Part shown: piece after piece, positions 21,408 to 33,403 of the stretch | Layout: the number at the start of each line of letters is the position of its first letter | Numbering within the stretch: the stretch's first letter is position 1 | Source: Chaenocephalus aceratus | Taxonomy: Eukaryota > Chordata > Actinopteri > Perciformes > Channichthyidae | Direction of reading: 5' to 3' | Assembly (NCBI GenBank): GCA_023974075.1 | Contig: CM043787.1 | Span: forward strand, 35,852,218-35,916,217 | DNA: 64,000 nt | Made by a program: the position numbers and the translations under genes | Notes under the pieces: model-generated | What the model was told of the DNA's origin: nothing | The model's database searches: none | What the model saw: only the letters and a program-made list of their open reading frames with translations

Positions 21408-21995
21408 TCCCATTGAGTGTTTTTGATAAAAAATAAATATATTTTTCATTAAATGCCTGGTTTTGGTAACATCTGCAATTGTGAAAGTAGCTTGACTCAA
21501 TTAGAAAATGAAGTTATGTACAGTATGGTATAGATAGATTCTTAGATTGTATTTCTTTACACAATAAAATAAAGCAGCAGAAAAACTTAAAAAGATAGGC
21601 TGGGTTAGATTTGTTTTAAACCCGAGAAGCCTACTCCCCTCAATCCATCAACAACAGTGAACACACAACAACATTGTTTAATCTAAATCTAAAAAAGGTT
21701 ACATAAATAGAGAAAAAGTCTCATTATCGGATTTGATTTAAATATTTATATAAATACAATTTCATTTCATTTTGGTCAGGCGAACATTGGGGCTTTTATT
21801 GTGAAGGCACGCCAGGTATATATCCCTCCGCCCCCTCTGCTAGTACCGGGAAAAAATACGCGCCCAACTCCACAACAGTGGGTTTTGTCGGTGTTCACTA
21901 TCAGTAAAGGTCGGACATTATCATTTACATTGGCTTCAGATTGGATTTAAACAGAGTGTAACTGTACCTCCCTGGTATGTTTGAATCTTAAGTTA
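21408..21995. promoter_or_regulatory. spacer and E2F gene promoter region
   Basis: AT-rich up to about 21780. The last 200 bases are more GC-rich, with ATACGCGCCCAACTCC near 21856, and lead into the probable first exon of the E2F4/5-type gene. No TATA box or initiator could be fixed with confidence. Confidence 0.35.
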
Positions 21996-22106
21996 ATGAC
22001 CATCGGTTGTCGTCCTCCACACGTTAGCCCAGTAGCGTCGGCAGCAGCAGCAGCAGCAGCAGCTGCTCTGTGGACCCCCGTTACCGCTGATCCAGAAACA
22101 GCCAAG
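21996..22106 (+). other. probable 5' exon of the E2F gene with upstream ORF
   Basis: An ATG at 21996 opens 37 codons, including a polyalanine run from the GCA repeat, up to a good donor (CCAAG|GTAAAA) at 22106. Joined to the acceptor before 22523 it reads on out of frame with the E2F start and stops at about 22672, so it would be an upstream ORF overlapping the main start. The exon itself is inferred from the splice donor and position. Confidence 0.5.
22038..22064 (+). repeat. (GCA)n trinucleotide run
   Basis: About eight uninterrupted GCA units in the probable 5' UTR exon of the E2F gene. In the frame of the ATG at 21996 they encode a polyalanine tract. Confidence 0.8.
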
Positions 22107-22526
22107 GTAAAACTGTTTAACTGTCCTAACTTTCAAGTTAAGCGCTGATATCATGTAGAGACTATAATATATGTTTGAATGCAGGTGTTAGCGCTACTTC
22201 GAATAACTTAATAATGTATACAACAAATTAAAAACTTAGGGTTTACAGTAAAAAAAAGAACACAAACCGTAACTTAGTGTTTCCGGTGAAACCCTTTCAT
22301 AATACATCTGCGCCAGAGAGAAATTAACCGTGTTGAAAGTGAAGGTTTTTTCTTCACCAAATGTTTTGCAAATAATTAAGTTGAATCCTTGTATAACTGC
22401 ACATTACTGCTCATACAGGAAACCCTGATAAGATTTCATTTCGATCCCAAAATAGTATCCAGTTGTGTGAAGTGGGCTGATTTGTGATTGTTGTTTGTGA
22501 TTTGCTTTTCTCTCCCGTTCAGCAGA

Positions 22527-25500
22527 ATGGATCATCAGGGAAGCCCACCAAGTCCAGACCATGGTCCCGATGTAGAGACAGCAACACCCGAGATAATCCC
22601 TACATACAAGAGGAGTCTGAGGAGCCTTCATATGCTCGCTGTAAAGTTTGTCAGATTGTTACAAGAAGCTAAGGGCGGTGAACTGGACCTCAAAGATGTA
22701 AGTGAACAGCGTCGGTACAAACAAACATCCATTATTTGATAACTTAATGTAATGACTGTTAAGTTGGTCTTACCTACAGAACACTTAAAACAATATATCT
22801 TACATCCATGTTTGTAATTGATCACAATGTGCACTGGGAAACCAGGCTTTTTTGCAATTATATTATGTGATGCTTTGTCTGAAATGTGTAACTGTAAAGA
22901 TTTCATTGTTTCTGTCTACTTTAACCAAATGTGTAAGTTAATGAAAATGTTTTTTATCTATCTAGCTTGTTTAAGAAACTTAGCCTCAATGCAGCATTTG
23001 AAGTGAATTGCTCAAACATGAGCTAAGTGCTTTCAACCTCTATAGGAACACAGGATTATCACTCGTAAATAAAATTGGAACACAATACATTTTTGAACGA
23101 GGCAACGTGTGTAGTTGTTTTTTCCTAAAGCTATCTTAAAAACACTTGTCGTTTCCAAAATAAGGCTTTTCAAATGTATACAGAACAATAGGTCAACTAA
23201 TAATGCAACATTAAGATAATCTACAAACAAAGGGTCAATTTTCTTTATTTGTGTTCTTTCAGGCTATCAGAGTCCTGGCTGTCGGTCAAAAAAGGCGAAT
23301 CTACGACATCACAAATGTGCTGGAGGGTGTTGGTCTAATTGTGAAAATCTCCAAGAGCACTGTGAAGTGGAAGTAAGTCTTTAGCTCTAAATTGTGTGCA
23401 TGCTTTTGGATCTTCTGTAGATAAATAGTGTGGGGCAAAATATGTGACAATAAATAAAACATTTGCTTTTTTCTCAAATAGGGGTACCATTACAGGACAA
23501 CGTGAAGAAGTGTTTAGCAACAAGCTATTCAAGTTGAAGTCCGAGGTGGAGGATTTGGAGATGATGGAATCCATGTTGGACCAGCAGAAGCAGTGGGTGG
23601 AACAGAGCGCCAGGAACACGAGAGACGACTGCAGCGAATATCCTTTTGACAAAGAAATTGCAAATGTATGTCATATAGGAAATGTTTGATTACTTCTGCT
23701 TTAACAAAAAAAGAGATGTCTGACAGCCATTTTAGCAGATATAATATTGAATTTTAATTTAAACCTTGACTCAAATCAACTTTGACCTATGTGAATCATG
23801 AAGATCTCTGCAACTGCTTCAGTGGTAAGTTACAGGTACTTTTTTTGTTTGCATATTTGTCTTCCATCAATAAGCTAAACAAAAGGGCAGTCCATGTCCT
23901 GCTTTTTGAAGAATATATCTGCGGCACATTTCTTCCTCTCTATCTGCGTTACACTAATAGATCCATCTGTGTGAACCCTTAAGAGATGAAACGTTACAAG
24001 TATATTCAAACCCTCTAAATGTAAATATCCACTTAAACATGTTAACATTGGTGACTTTTGAGGATATTTTTGGATAGTCCTAGATTAATCCAGGATAAAA
24101 ACTAAAACAGTAAAAGAGCAATATCTTTTTTATCAGGGTATGTTAATAATAATAATACATTTTATTTCTATAGCGCTTTTCTTGAACCCAAAGGCGCTTT
24201 ATGTGCAGCTCAGAATCAGTTGATGTTTTTGCAATTTAGTGTATTTACTAGTTGGACTGATATTAAAACGGCTGGACAAACAATGTCCAAAATGCGTTGC
24301 CACAACAGCTTACATTGTTGCAGTTTTAAGACGAATAAGGCCCACTCAAATTTATTTTTATTTTTAATATATAAAGACCAGACAAAATTGTCATTCGAAA
24401 GGATGTTCACCCTCTTCTGTCCTCAGGTAATACTCTTTTGGCAGTACGAGCACCAATAGGAACACAGCTAGATGTTCCCATTCCCAAAGCTGTAAGTGCT
24501 GCATTACTGGATCCTTCTGTAGATTCTTCTCTTTGGCTTTCTTAAATGTACATGGAACAATTGGGTATTTGCCTACTTTTCATTCTTCAGGTCCAGAACA
24601 GCCCAGCAAAGTACCAGATTCATCTGAAGAGCATCAATGGGCCGATAGAAGTCGTACTTCTCAACAAACTCTCTGTCAGCTCTGCTCCTGTCGTACTGCC
24701 AGTCCCGCCGTCTGAAGACATTTTACAGAGAGCAAAATCAGTAATGTCCACTTCAGGCGATACAGGAAGCAGTATCAAACCGCGTCAGGCTTCAGCTAAT
24801 AAAAAATTAAGCAGGGCAGCCACAGAGAAGATCCGACACCTTATGTCATCGTCATGTTTCAACACTCAACCAAACCGAACTGGTGCATCTCAATGTGAGT
24901 ATTTTATTTGGTAGAATTTCCAATGCTGCAACACGTTTTTATCCATATCGATTTATCTTCAGATCATTTAGTGGTTTGTTCTATATAATGTTATAACATT
25001 TTGAAAATCACCTTCAGTTTCTCAAAGTGCGTATTAGAGGGCTGAAAAATCTACAAAACCATTTCTGTAGTGCGGTTTTTGTAAAAATGGAAACTTTAAA
25101 TTACGTGTATGCTTGAACTCTGCCAGATAGCTCTTCAATCAAATGTTTTTAAAGTGCAATTAATATGAAGTTAAGGACTTTATTTATTCATAACAATCAT
25201 CAGGCTAAGACTGGACCAACCTACTGCTGGTACACTAAGAGTTAAGGCTTTTGGTATCGTTCTCCTTATCTGAAGTTATCTGATAATGCAGCAGCAAAGC
25301 TCTTCCTTTTTTGGACAGATGCAAACCATTTATCTTTTTATAGATTAAAGTGGTTGCTGGTTCTGCGGTTTCTTTCTCTGTGATGATTATCGATTATTTC
25401 TTGGACAAAAATAAATCATTCATGCATGTTTCTTTCAGTGCCGCTTTCACATTCATGTTTTTTTAAAATCTTTTATTCAGTGCAAGATTTATCAAAAGAA

Positions 25501-25890
25501 CTGCGGGACCTAATAAACCCAACCAAAGGTGGGTTCCTTGATGTATTTCTTTGTAAAAAAAAAATGGTGTGTTTATATTCTTATGCAAGTGTATTTGACA
25601 TAAGAATGAATAAACTAAGTATGTCTTCCCACATTTTATAGAAGTAATAGGCGCCGATCTGATCAGAGAGCTTATGGCCTCAGAAGGTTAGTGCACTTTA
25701 TTTTCTGACTTCATATATTTTATAGTGATATCCATCACGTATTGATATTTGTATTAATCACATTTGCCTCTGCGCTTCAGCTTTTTCCCCGCTGCTCTCT
25801 CCGCCCCCACCTGGAAGCGAATGTGCTTACAATCTGGATCAGAGGGAAGGCCTCTGTGATGCCTTTGACGTCCCCATGCTCAATGTTTGA
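22527..25890 (+). CDS. E2F4/5-type transcription factor, complete
   Basis: Nine coding exons: 22527-22697, 23263-23372, 23482-23637, 23781-23824, 24427-24491, 24591-24894, 25481-25528, 25642-25686, 25781-25890. They total 1053 bases, 350 aa, close to E2F5 length. Domains in order: winged-helix DNA-binding region ([38 protein letters not shown]), leucine-rich dimerisation and marked-box region ([59 protein letters not shown]), and C-terminal transactivation/pocket-binding region ([19 protein letters not shown]). The E2F core [12 protein letters not shown] is intact. E2F4/5 proteins bind DNA with a DP partner and recruit p107/p130. This copy is divergent: LAVKFV for LTTKFV, AVGQK for AVRQK, and DAFD in place of the canonical DLFD. 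Intron 3 is U12-type. Whether it is the e2f4 or e2f5 orthologue or an extra paralogue is unresolved. Confidence 0.92.
23638..23780 (+). other. U12-type AT-AC intron in the E2F gene
   Basis: The intron begins ATATCCTTTT, the U12 AT-AC donor consensus, and ends ...CAAATCAAC. CCTTGAC at 23764-23770 fits the U12 branch site, 11 bases before the end. Removing it joins GA to TTTGACC, giving an in-frame [11 protein letters not shown], which is the expected E2F sequence. No AG acceptor exists between 23735 and this exon, and TGA at 23768-23770 blocks read-through, so a GT-AG solution fails. E2F family genes are known to carry minor-class introns. Confidence 0.9.
24144..24212 (-). mobile_element. LINE/SINE 3' tail scrap
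   Basis: AATAATAATAATA followed by TTTATTTCTATAGCGCTTTT and a GGCGCTTTA block matches the reverse complement of L2-type 3' tails such as the one at 13932-14000. It is only about 70 bp long and lies in E2F intron 4. Confidence 0.65.
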
Positions 25891-25919
25891 CCATGAACTC
25901 CTGTGTTAAGGACTCCCCA

Positions 25920-25925
25920 AATAAA
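25920..25925 (+). terminator. E2F gene polyadenylation signal
   Basis: AATAAA 30 bases after the stop codon; another AATAAA lies near 25978. Confidence 0.7.
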
Positions 25926-25989
25926 CATTATACTTTGAAAATGTACATAGTTTTCTGTTTTTAAATTGTTATTTACAAATAAAAACATA

Positions 25990-26693
25990 TGATTTTGAAT
26001 ATTGTCTCCAATTCATTTGCTTTATTAACAACATTATCCAACACAAATTGAAATTAGTATTCCTCCTCTGGGAATCATTAAAGTCGAAACAGAATCGCAC
26101 GACAATCCATCCAGATATTGCTGAGAAATTCGCTTTGACCATCACAACAGCAATGTTGCTAGAATGGCTAAAATACTTCAGTATGTCTAGAATTGTTTAA
26201 TTGATAGGTGCTGTATAAAGAAACAGACAGTCGAGAATTCCGTGCACAGAGTCGTGAATCAGGTAACTACTGAATGCCCATTGGCAAACTATTGATAAGA
26301 ATTACTACACCTACTAGAGAAGCTAGTCAATGCCATCAGAAAAAGTGATAGAATATGGAGTTATTGTATTATCCAGGAAGAAAGCGACATGAAATAAGCA
26401 AAGATTCAAATGCAGGTGCAATGGCATTCATTCACCAATTGATAATCCATCAAGTGTAGAACTCTCTTGATTTTACATACAGTGCACTTATTTCTGCAGT
26501 TTTGCTGCCACAATTTATGTGAATAAAATAATTTTGTTCAGCTTTTGTAAGTAAATTATGGCACATTTCAACTCATTTTAGGGTAATTTCATGTATTTAT
26601 GATTTTATATTTCCATTGGAAGATGGGTCAAAAAGTTGGACTCAAATCAAGCACTCCAGTCTCACCAGCTGAGTTTTTTTGTTGATTGCTGTC
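25990..26693. other. intergenic, nothing recognised
   Basis: AT-rich spacer between the E2F gene and a hAT-like repeat. No coding frame with a recognisable motif. Confidence 0.5.
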
Positions 26694-27695
26694 CAGGGGT
26701 GGAACAAGTGTAAGAATACAACAAATGTTACTCTAGTAAAACTACAAAAGTATTTGCATCAAAATATACATAAAGTAGCTACCAAAAGTAAAAGTAGTTA
26801 ATATGCAGAATGGTCCATTTCAGTTTAATATAAATTACATGTTTTGATTCTAATTATTGATGTATTAAAGTGTTATCAAAGCTGGTAAAGGTTAATTACT
26901 TTGTACGCTGCAGGGTAGCTTGTGGATTTTACTCCATGTTACTAAAGTCTTATCTTAGTGTTTGTAAGGGAAACTTCTGAAGCAATGGAGAGTCAGGACT
27001 CAGAGACACGAGGAGAGTTGGAGCTTTGATGTCAAACACTGATGGTTTATTTGGAGTTACGGCCGGAGAGTTGACAAGACAGGTGGTGTGTCACGAGTTG
27101 ACACAGCGGTTGCCAAACCAATTCTGAAGAACTCTTTCTGTAGCTCGAGGTTTAATCTAGTTCGGAGTGTAATGATCAACATTCTTCATCAGTGAGACTA
27201 AACAAATATGGACCCTGAATCTAACTAGAGCACTCGTCCATAGAAAAGAATGCGCGCCAGGGGGGAACCTTCGTCCCTGAACAGTAAACTACCTCATGGC
27301 GGCTTGTGCTCTGTACATAGACTGGCAACAACAATGCGCCCAAGCTGCTCCTCCTTAAAATAGATAGCAACTATACCCATAGACTGTATATATAAAGGCT
27401 ATACCCAAGGCCTTAGACCTATGCCATGGGAAAGGAAACAGTGAGAGGAGAAAATTATGAACTGTGTCAAAGGTTGAATACCTAGGCAAATTATTCCCTA
27501 ACAGTGTTGATTATATTTCACAAAATCTGCAAACTACAGATACATGTAGTGTAGTAAAAGTACACTTTTTACCTCTGGTTTGAAGTGGGTTAGAAGTACA
27601 AACTAGCAACAAAATGTAGATACTCAATGTAAAGTCCCCCAAAATGTAACACAAGTGCAGTACTTGAGTAAATGTACACTGTTTATACACCACTG
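26694..27695. mobile_element. hAT-like MITE with internal foreign segment
   Basis: The ends read CAGGGGTGGAACAAGTG and, inverted at the right, CAGTGGTGTATAAACAGTG. The inside contains AAAAGTATTTGCATCAAAAT and AAAAGTAAAAGTAGTTAATA blocks, the widespread fish family rich in AAGTACTTTTACTT. Other copies in this window are at 28055-28450, 49335-49565 and 51955-52130. The middle (about 26960-27540) is unlike the other copies and may be a nested insertion of unknown type. Confidence 0.6.
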
Positions 27696-27925
27696 TTGCT
27701 GTCAAATATTAGTGTGGTGTTTATGTCTTGCTTCACTGCAGAGTCAAAGCAGGTGCAGCTCGCCCTCTCCTGGAGGGAACACATTACAACGTGCTCTTGT
27801 CACTATGGCAACACATGTTTGAAACTAAAGGCTTGACTCTCCTGAGTGCTAACTGCTATGCTAGCTAGCTTCTCAAAACGACCAAACATTTCCCTTACCT
27901 ATCTGAGTAGGTGGTGCAATATAAG

Positions 27926-30900
27926 ATGGTGAGTAAAGCGTTGTTTAATATAATTATAGCAACCATGTAGGTTTGTACTGACTGAACCCACTACAGTTAG
28001 AAGCTATCGATTTGAACATCATATTGTTGCTAGAAAAAGTATACTCTGTTTACAAGTACAATTCCTAATATTAAAGTACAAAAGTATAAACATCAAAATA
28101 TACTTAAAGTACCAAAGTAAAAGTACTCATTATGCAGATTGGCCAATTGTAGAATAGTAGTATATCTATGTTTTGAAGATAATTATTGATTAATTTAAGT
28201 GCTATCAAAGATGGTAAAGGTTGAGCATGTTTTAATATCTTTGTAAGCTGCAGGGTGAATTGTCCTTGTGTAAATAAAGTGTTTGGTAAGTAAATAAAGG
28301 TATCAATTAATGTAGTGTAGTAAAAGTACAGAATTCACCTCCTAATTGTAGTGAGCTAGAAGTACAAAGTAGCAATACATAGAAATCCCCAAGAAAAGTG
28401 TATATACCTCAAAATTGTAAGTAGTAACTAGTTACTTTACACCATTGGTTGTTATTAATGTTACATTAATTCAGCATTGTTTAAGAAATATGCTAGTGTG
28501 AGTCGCTTTTAAATAGTTTCTAATGTTTTGAATTGTTACAGCCTCCCAAGAAGAAAGGATCAAGTAAAAAGCCTCCAAAGGCGATGACTCCCACACTTAT
28601 TGATGGCCTTTCCAAAGATGAGATGTCCAAGGAGCAGGTCAGAGCTGATGTGTGTGTGTGCGTGTGTTTGAAAGTGCTGAGGGATCGTGAGGGATGCTTG
28701 ACTGTGCTCAATTGGATAGGTGGTGTTTAATAAGTGAGCTAGTATTGCACTTACATACAGCTAGAGGTTTCCCAAAAGACACAGAGTGGTTAAAATCAAA
28801 CCTGCAGAGGCAGAGATGTCCTGACTTCCCTAGAAAGTGTTAAGTTAACTCTGGATACTACTGTACCCGTGTCACATTGTCGTCACAGCCCCCATCCCAC
28901 TAAAGGCCTGTCAAGCTCACATCCCTGAGTTTAGGGCAAAAGTACCAGGATGTCATACTACATCCATTCACATTTGCAGTTTGCAAGCTATACATCCATG
29001 AAGCCAGCATGCTTTTCTAGTAAATTGTATTGTACAGCCTGAGTAGCTCACTTTAACAGCAAATTGGACTTTAACATGTTCAATAGATAATCTGCCCCTT
29101 TGGGTTAACAACAACCTCTCAACCACACTGTCTGGCTCAGATGTGCCCACACTAAAATATATTTCTGTCTTTCAGCTGGAAGAACACATTGTGCGCCTTC
29201 GAGAGGAGCTGGATAGAGAGAGGGAAGAGAGAAACTACTTTCAGCTCGAGAGGGACAAAATCCACTCGTTTTGGAAGATCACAGAAAGACAACTTGAGGA
29301 GGTCAAGGCTGAGCAGAAGAACTTTGATCAGGACATAGAAGAGGATGAGGGGCGTCACCAAGTAGAGATCAAGGTGAAGTTATTACTCAAGTGTTTTGCA
29401 GCTCGACATGCTAACACAGAGAACTTTTATGGAAGAAACCTCCCTTCATATGCAGGTCATTGCTTACTGAATCGCTTTATTAATGCGCATTTTATTCATT
29501 TTCCGCACCAGGTCTATAAGCAGAAGATGAAGCACCTCCTGTGTGAACATCAGAACACCATCTCTGAGTTGAGAGCAGATGCTTTAGTCTCCACTCAGGC
29601 GGGGCAAAAAGAGCAAGGACAGCTAGAGGCTCAGCTTCATAAGGAAATGAAGGCCATCATGGTCGACAAGCAGGAACATGATAATGAAAACCTCGTCAAG
29701 GAACTTGATCTGGTTTGTAGTTCAAACTTTTGTTATTGCTACACATAAAGATCTGTTGAAGGAATATTTTTCTTTACTCTAATTTATTTAAACAAGTAAG
29801 CATACATCAGTTTTGTTGTTATTTCAACAGACAAATGCTGAAGAAAGGACTGAAATAAGGGACAGCTTGGAGAAGAAACTCGCCGGTAAAAAAGGCGAAT
29901 CTCATTTTGATTTGAATGCATCACCCAGTGCTGTAAAAACTCAATTGGAGCCGTCTTTTTTTTGTCCCTAATTGAGTAGGAATCCAAGCCAAGTATGAGA
30001 AAAAGATGGATTCACTGCCATTAGAGCTGTACAACATGAGGAAACAAGAGACCAGTCAGAGAGAAGCACTTTGGACCAGACACATTAACAATGTTATAGA
30101 AGACCACAACCAAACCTTTAAGGAAGCTAAAGCGCTCGTTGATAGCATGCCTCAGGATTTGGATACGAATGACACAGTCAAGGTATTTATTGACGCATTA
30201 TACATCTTTGTCAGACTGAAGGCAAATACATTTCAGATGTTTTGTTCAGGCTCGATGCTGATTTTTTCTTTTAGTACTTATTGATTTACTCTATAAAGTG
30301 GAAACAATTATCAGGTTTTGTTTTATTTACATGGAATGTTTAATTGTTTTTTCTTAGCTACTAATACATGCCATGAAGTGCAAACAGAAGCAGAAGCTAC
30401 AGGATTTGACCGATCTTTGGGACGATAACAAACGTCTCACTGAGCTTCTATCCAACGTCAAAGAGAACATTGTTAAAAAGGAGAAACAAATCCATAACTA
30501 TACAAAGAAAACGGTTTGTTGGTTACAAGGATCGTTGACATGTGTTAATACCAGTGACCTAATCAGTAGAAGCATAGCATACTGTACATGCGCACAAGGT
30601 CAATCTTTGAAACTGTTTTTGACAGGATTTCTATGAAAAGCTAAAAAAGAATGAGCTGGATGATCAGAAACGGGAATGTGAAACTATGGAACAGAAATTC
30701 AGCAAGGTAAGATTGAAATTGAGTTGCGCTGTCATGTAGCTCAAATGTTGAATGTGGGTCAAATGCTAGGGATTTCTTTTGGGTATTTATGTGAATGTTT
30801 TTGCATTTGTTTGTGTGTGAACGGCACACAGCTTCAGCAGGAAAGGGATGAGCTATACAAGACTTTCACTGAGAACGTTCAGAAGGTGCAGCATAAAGGG

Positions 30901-31368
30901 AATCTGAAGAGCTCGCTGCTGGAGTTGAAGCTGGAAGGCCTGACAGAGAGCGTGGAGAAGACGCAGGCTCAGCTCTTCTCTGTGATTTCTGCCTCTAACA
31001 TGGACCAAACTGCCATTAATGGGGTCACTAACAAAATTGAGGTACATTTCCTTTAAAACAGTATGTATATCATGCACGATGCATACATTGCACGTTTGTA
31101 CAATACTTTCACAGTAACATGTTTTTGTTTGTAGGAATATCTTGACTCCAGTAATAATTCCATCAAGAAGTTACAGAATAAAAGAGCTCAGATTTCCAAG
31201 GTTAGTCATTTCTTTATTTGCTGAAATGCATATTTCACAAATGATGATATTCACTTTGATGCTGTGGTGCTGTTCATACTCATGTGTATCCGGCAGGCTC
31301 GTAAGGATTTGCTGCTGACCTACGAAGCAAAGCAAAGATCTCTCCGTGTCTCGGTGGAGGGGCTTTGA
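27926..31368 (+). CDS. gas8: gas8 / dynein regulatory complex subunit 4, complete
   Basis: Eleven coding exons: 27926-27928 (ATG only), 28542-28637, 29176-29373, 29512-29712, 29831-29885, 29980-30182, 30358-30513, 30626-30706, 30832-31041, 31135-31200, 31297-31368. They total 1341 bases, 446 aa. The N-terminus [28 protein letters not shown] and [20 protein letters not shown] match vertebrate GAS8/DRC4, as do [27 protein letters not shown] and DLLLTYEAK. The protein is almost wholly coiled coil. GAS8 is a structural subunit of the nexin-dynein regulatory complex in motile cilia and flagella. The human protein has 478 residues; this one ends soon after YEAK, lacking most of the C-terminal tail. 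The rest aligns without gaps that suggest missing exons. Confidence 0.93.
28055..28450. mobile_element. hAT-like MITE in gas8 intron 1
   Basis: Shares AAAGTACAAAAGTATAAACA, AAAGTACCAAAGTAAAAGTA and GCTAGAAGTACAAAGTAGCA blocks with the element at 26694-27695, in the same orientation and without its middle segment. It lies between the ATG-only exon and exon 2 of gas8. Confidence 0.6.
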
Positions 31369-33150
31369 GTTAAACCCTTTGAGAGCAGTCTTGCCGGGAA
31401 ACAGTCTCTAACAGGACTTGGAACTTGGATTTGCCCAAAAATGGGAAGTAATATACACTGTAAGAGTTAACAGCAAATCATCTCTTTTTTTTGCCTCTGA
31501 TATCATTTGTCTGACAGCTTTGTCATATTTTATATTCATATAGACACACAATTAATATCATCATGTTTTCTTAATTTGAAAATATATATTTGGAATAATG
31601 TAGTTATGAACAGATAGGAGTTTACCCTCGGTTTAAACTAAGAGGTCCATCATGCCCTTGGTTCATACTGCCCTCCGAAGGCAGAGAGGAATTACTGCGG
31701 AAAGACTGCTTTCCAAACAGACCAGCAAACTGTAACACATACAAGTTTGAATGCCTTCATTTGTCGATTTAGTTGACTTCTTAAAGTCATTGTCATAGAC
31801 CAAAAATAGTATCTAAAAGCTACTCCTAAAGGAAAACCTCGGGCCTCTACACAAAATATCTTTCTTTTGAGCTAGTTTGTTTAAGTATAGTCTTTTTGAT
31901 TATATATTTTTCTTTATGATCCTTTTGCAAATGGTTCATATGGATTTAATACATTTTTATTATCCTGTGAGTCAGGCCAGATATTCAGAAGTATAACAAC
32001 ATGTATATAATAATTGAAACTAGGATTAAATAGTTACTGAAAATGTGCATCCTAAGTGAAGAAAGGGTGTGATGTTTTTTCCATGGTAAAAGAGATTCTG
32101 GTCTTAGCTCAGTTTGAGCCAACATTTTAGTTTTCACTACTAGTCGTAGTGTATTTTGTTGTAATGAGCCACTGGATTTAGCTTCTAATGGAGATTTGCA
32201 GCCATTTCACTTATTAATCTAAACTGATATAAAGTAAGGAAAAACTAAATGAGTTGAGAAAATGTGCAACAATTTCCCTATCTGTCAAGAGAATTAACTA
32301 AGCTCTGGGGATGACATAAAGTTATGTTTTAGTTTTATCTCCAACTAACAGCTCACATCTTTCAGGGATACGTAATATTTTAAAAGCATTTTCATCAAAA
32401 CACATTTTCTGTTTTGGATAATCTGCTCTATTTTGGTCATTTGTGCAATCTGTCTGCACTTAAAAAGTGATGGGTTTTATATCAGGTTTAGAGGAAATAT
32501 AATACATACCTAAAACCTCTTTAAACATTATGTCTCATAATTACAGAGATGATTATCTTTTGTGTCTTTATTATGCTTTTTGTGTTCCCTGGATGAATAA
32601 ATAAACACGAAAAATTATTTTTGGCTTTCATCATCACTCTGGAAAACAGTACAGGTCATTCTCAACAGTAGGTAACATTCATTTAACAAACCAATACAAA
32701 TATGACTAAGGGACTGATCTGTCAAATTCTAAATCACATTCTGCTTCACATAATTATCTATAATGACATTCATTTAAACTAAAATCGTTAGGAACATCTT
32801 AATCTGGGAAAGAAAAATGACTAGCAAAAAATAGAATTTCAAACTTAATATTAGTATTCGACACAAAAAAATCTCAATAGAGAAGAAGCATTTTATGTAT
32901 TGGGACTGCAACCCTTATGGTTGAAATCTTGACATTTAAGTATATATACTAAAATAAATGCCTTTTCTTTGAGGGGAAACTAAGATTTAACGACCCTTGG
33001 TAATATAAAAATGTTTCCAAGGAAAGCAGCCAATAAGTGCAGTGGTAGTTATTTCCTTCTGTGTCATTGCAGTCGAAACAATTGTTATCCTGTGTTCCTT
33101 ATAAAAAAATGTTATATAATTTATTATTTCAGGGGGAAAAAACTTCAAGA
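31369..33150 (+). other. gas8 3' UTR and spacer
   Basis: AT-rich. AATAAA at 32596-32601 is a plausible gas8 poly(A) signal about 1.2 kb after the stop. No other gene-like feature is seen. Confidence 0.5.
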
Positions 33151-33403
33151 TTAAAGGTGGGGTGGGTGCACAGATGGAAGGCTGACAGGCAGGTAGGCCA
33201 TCCAGTTATTTTAGCCGGGCTGGCTAAAATGATTGGTCGTGCTTTTTACAGTACTACGGCTTCCACAGATGACATTTTTTAATGGATTTTTTGTCAAAGC
33301 ACTTCAGATATTCATTGCTATCGGGATGTTAAGAGCATTCCATGGAATATAACAAAAAGTGTATCTCGAGCCGGTTTCTCAAACTTACCTACCCCACCTT
33401 TAA
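33151..33403. mobile_element. TTAA-flanked MITE, copy 2 (inverted relative to copy 1)
   Basis: Starts TTAAAGGTGGGGTGGGT and ends ACCTACCCCACCTTTAA. It matches the reverse complement of 8856-9244 but lacks about 140 internal bases next to one end. It retains the central palindrome (TTTTAGCCGGGCTGGCTAAAA, split here by one mismatch) at about 33209-33229. Confidence 0.8.

Noticed and set aside
23638..23689. Extension of E2F exon 3 to a GTATGT donor at about 23667
   Set aside because: No AG acceptor exists that could join it to the NHEDLCNCF exon; the AT-AC U12 intron explains the sequence exactly.
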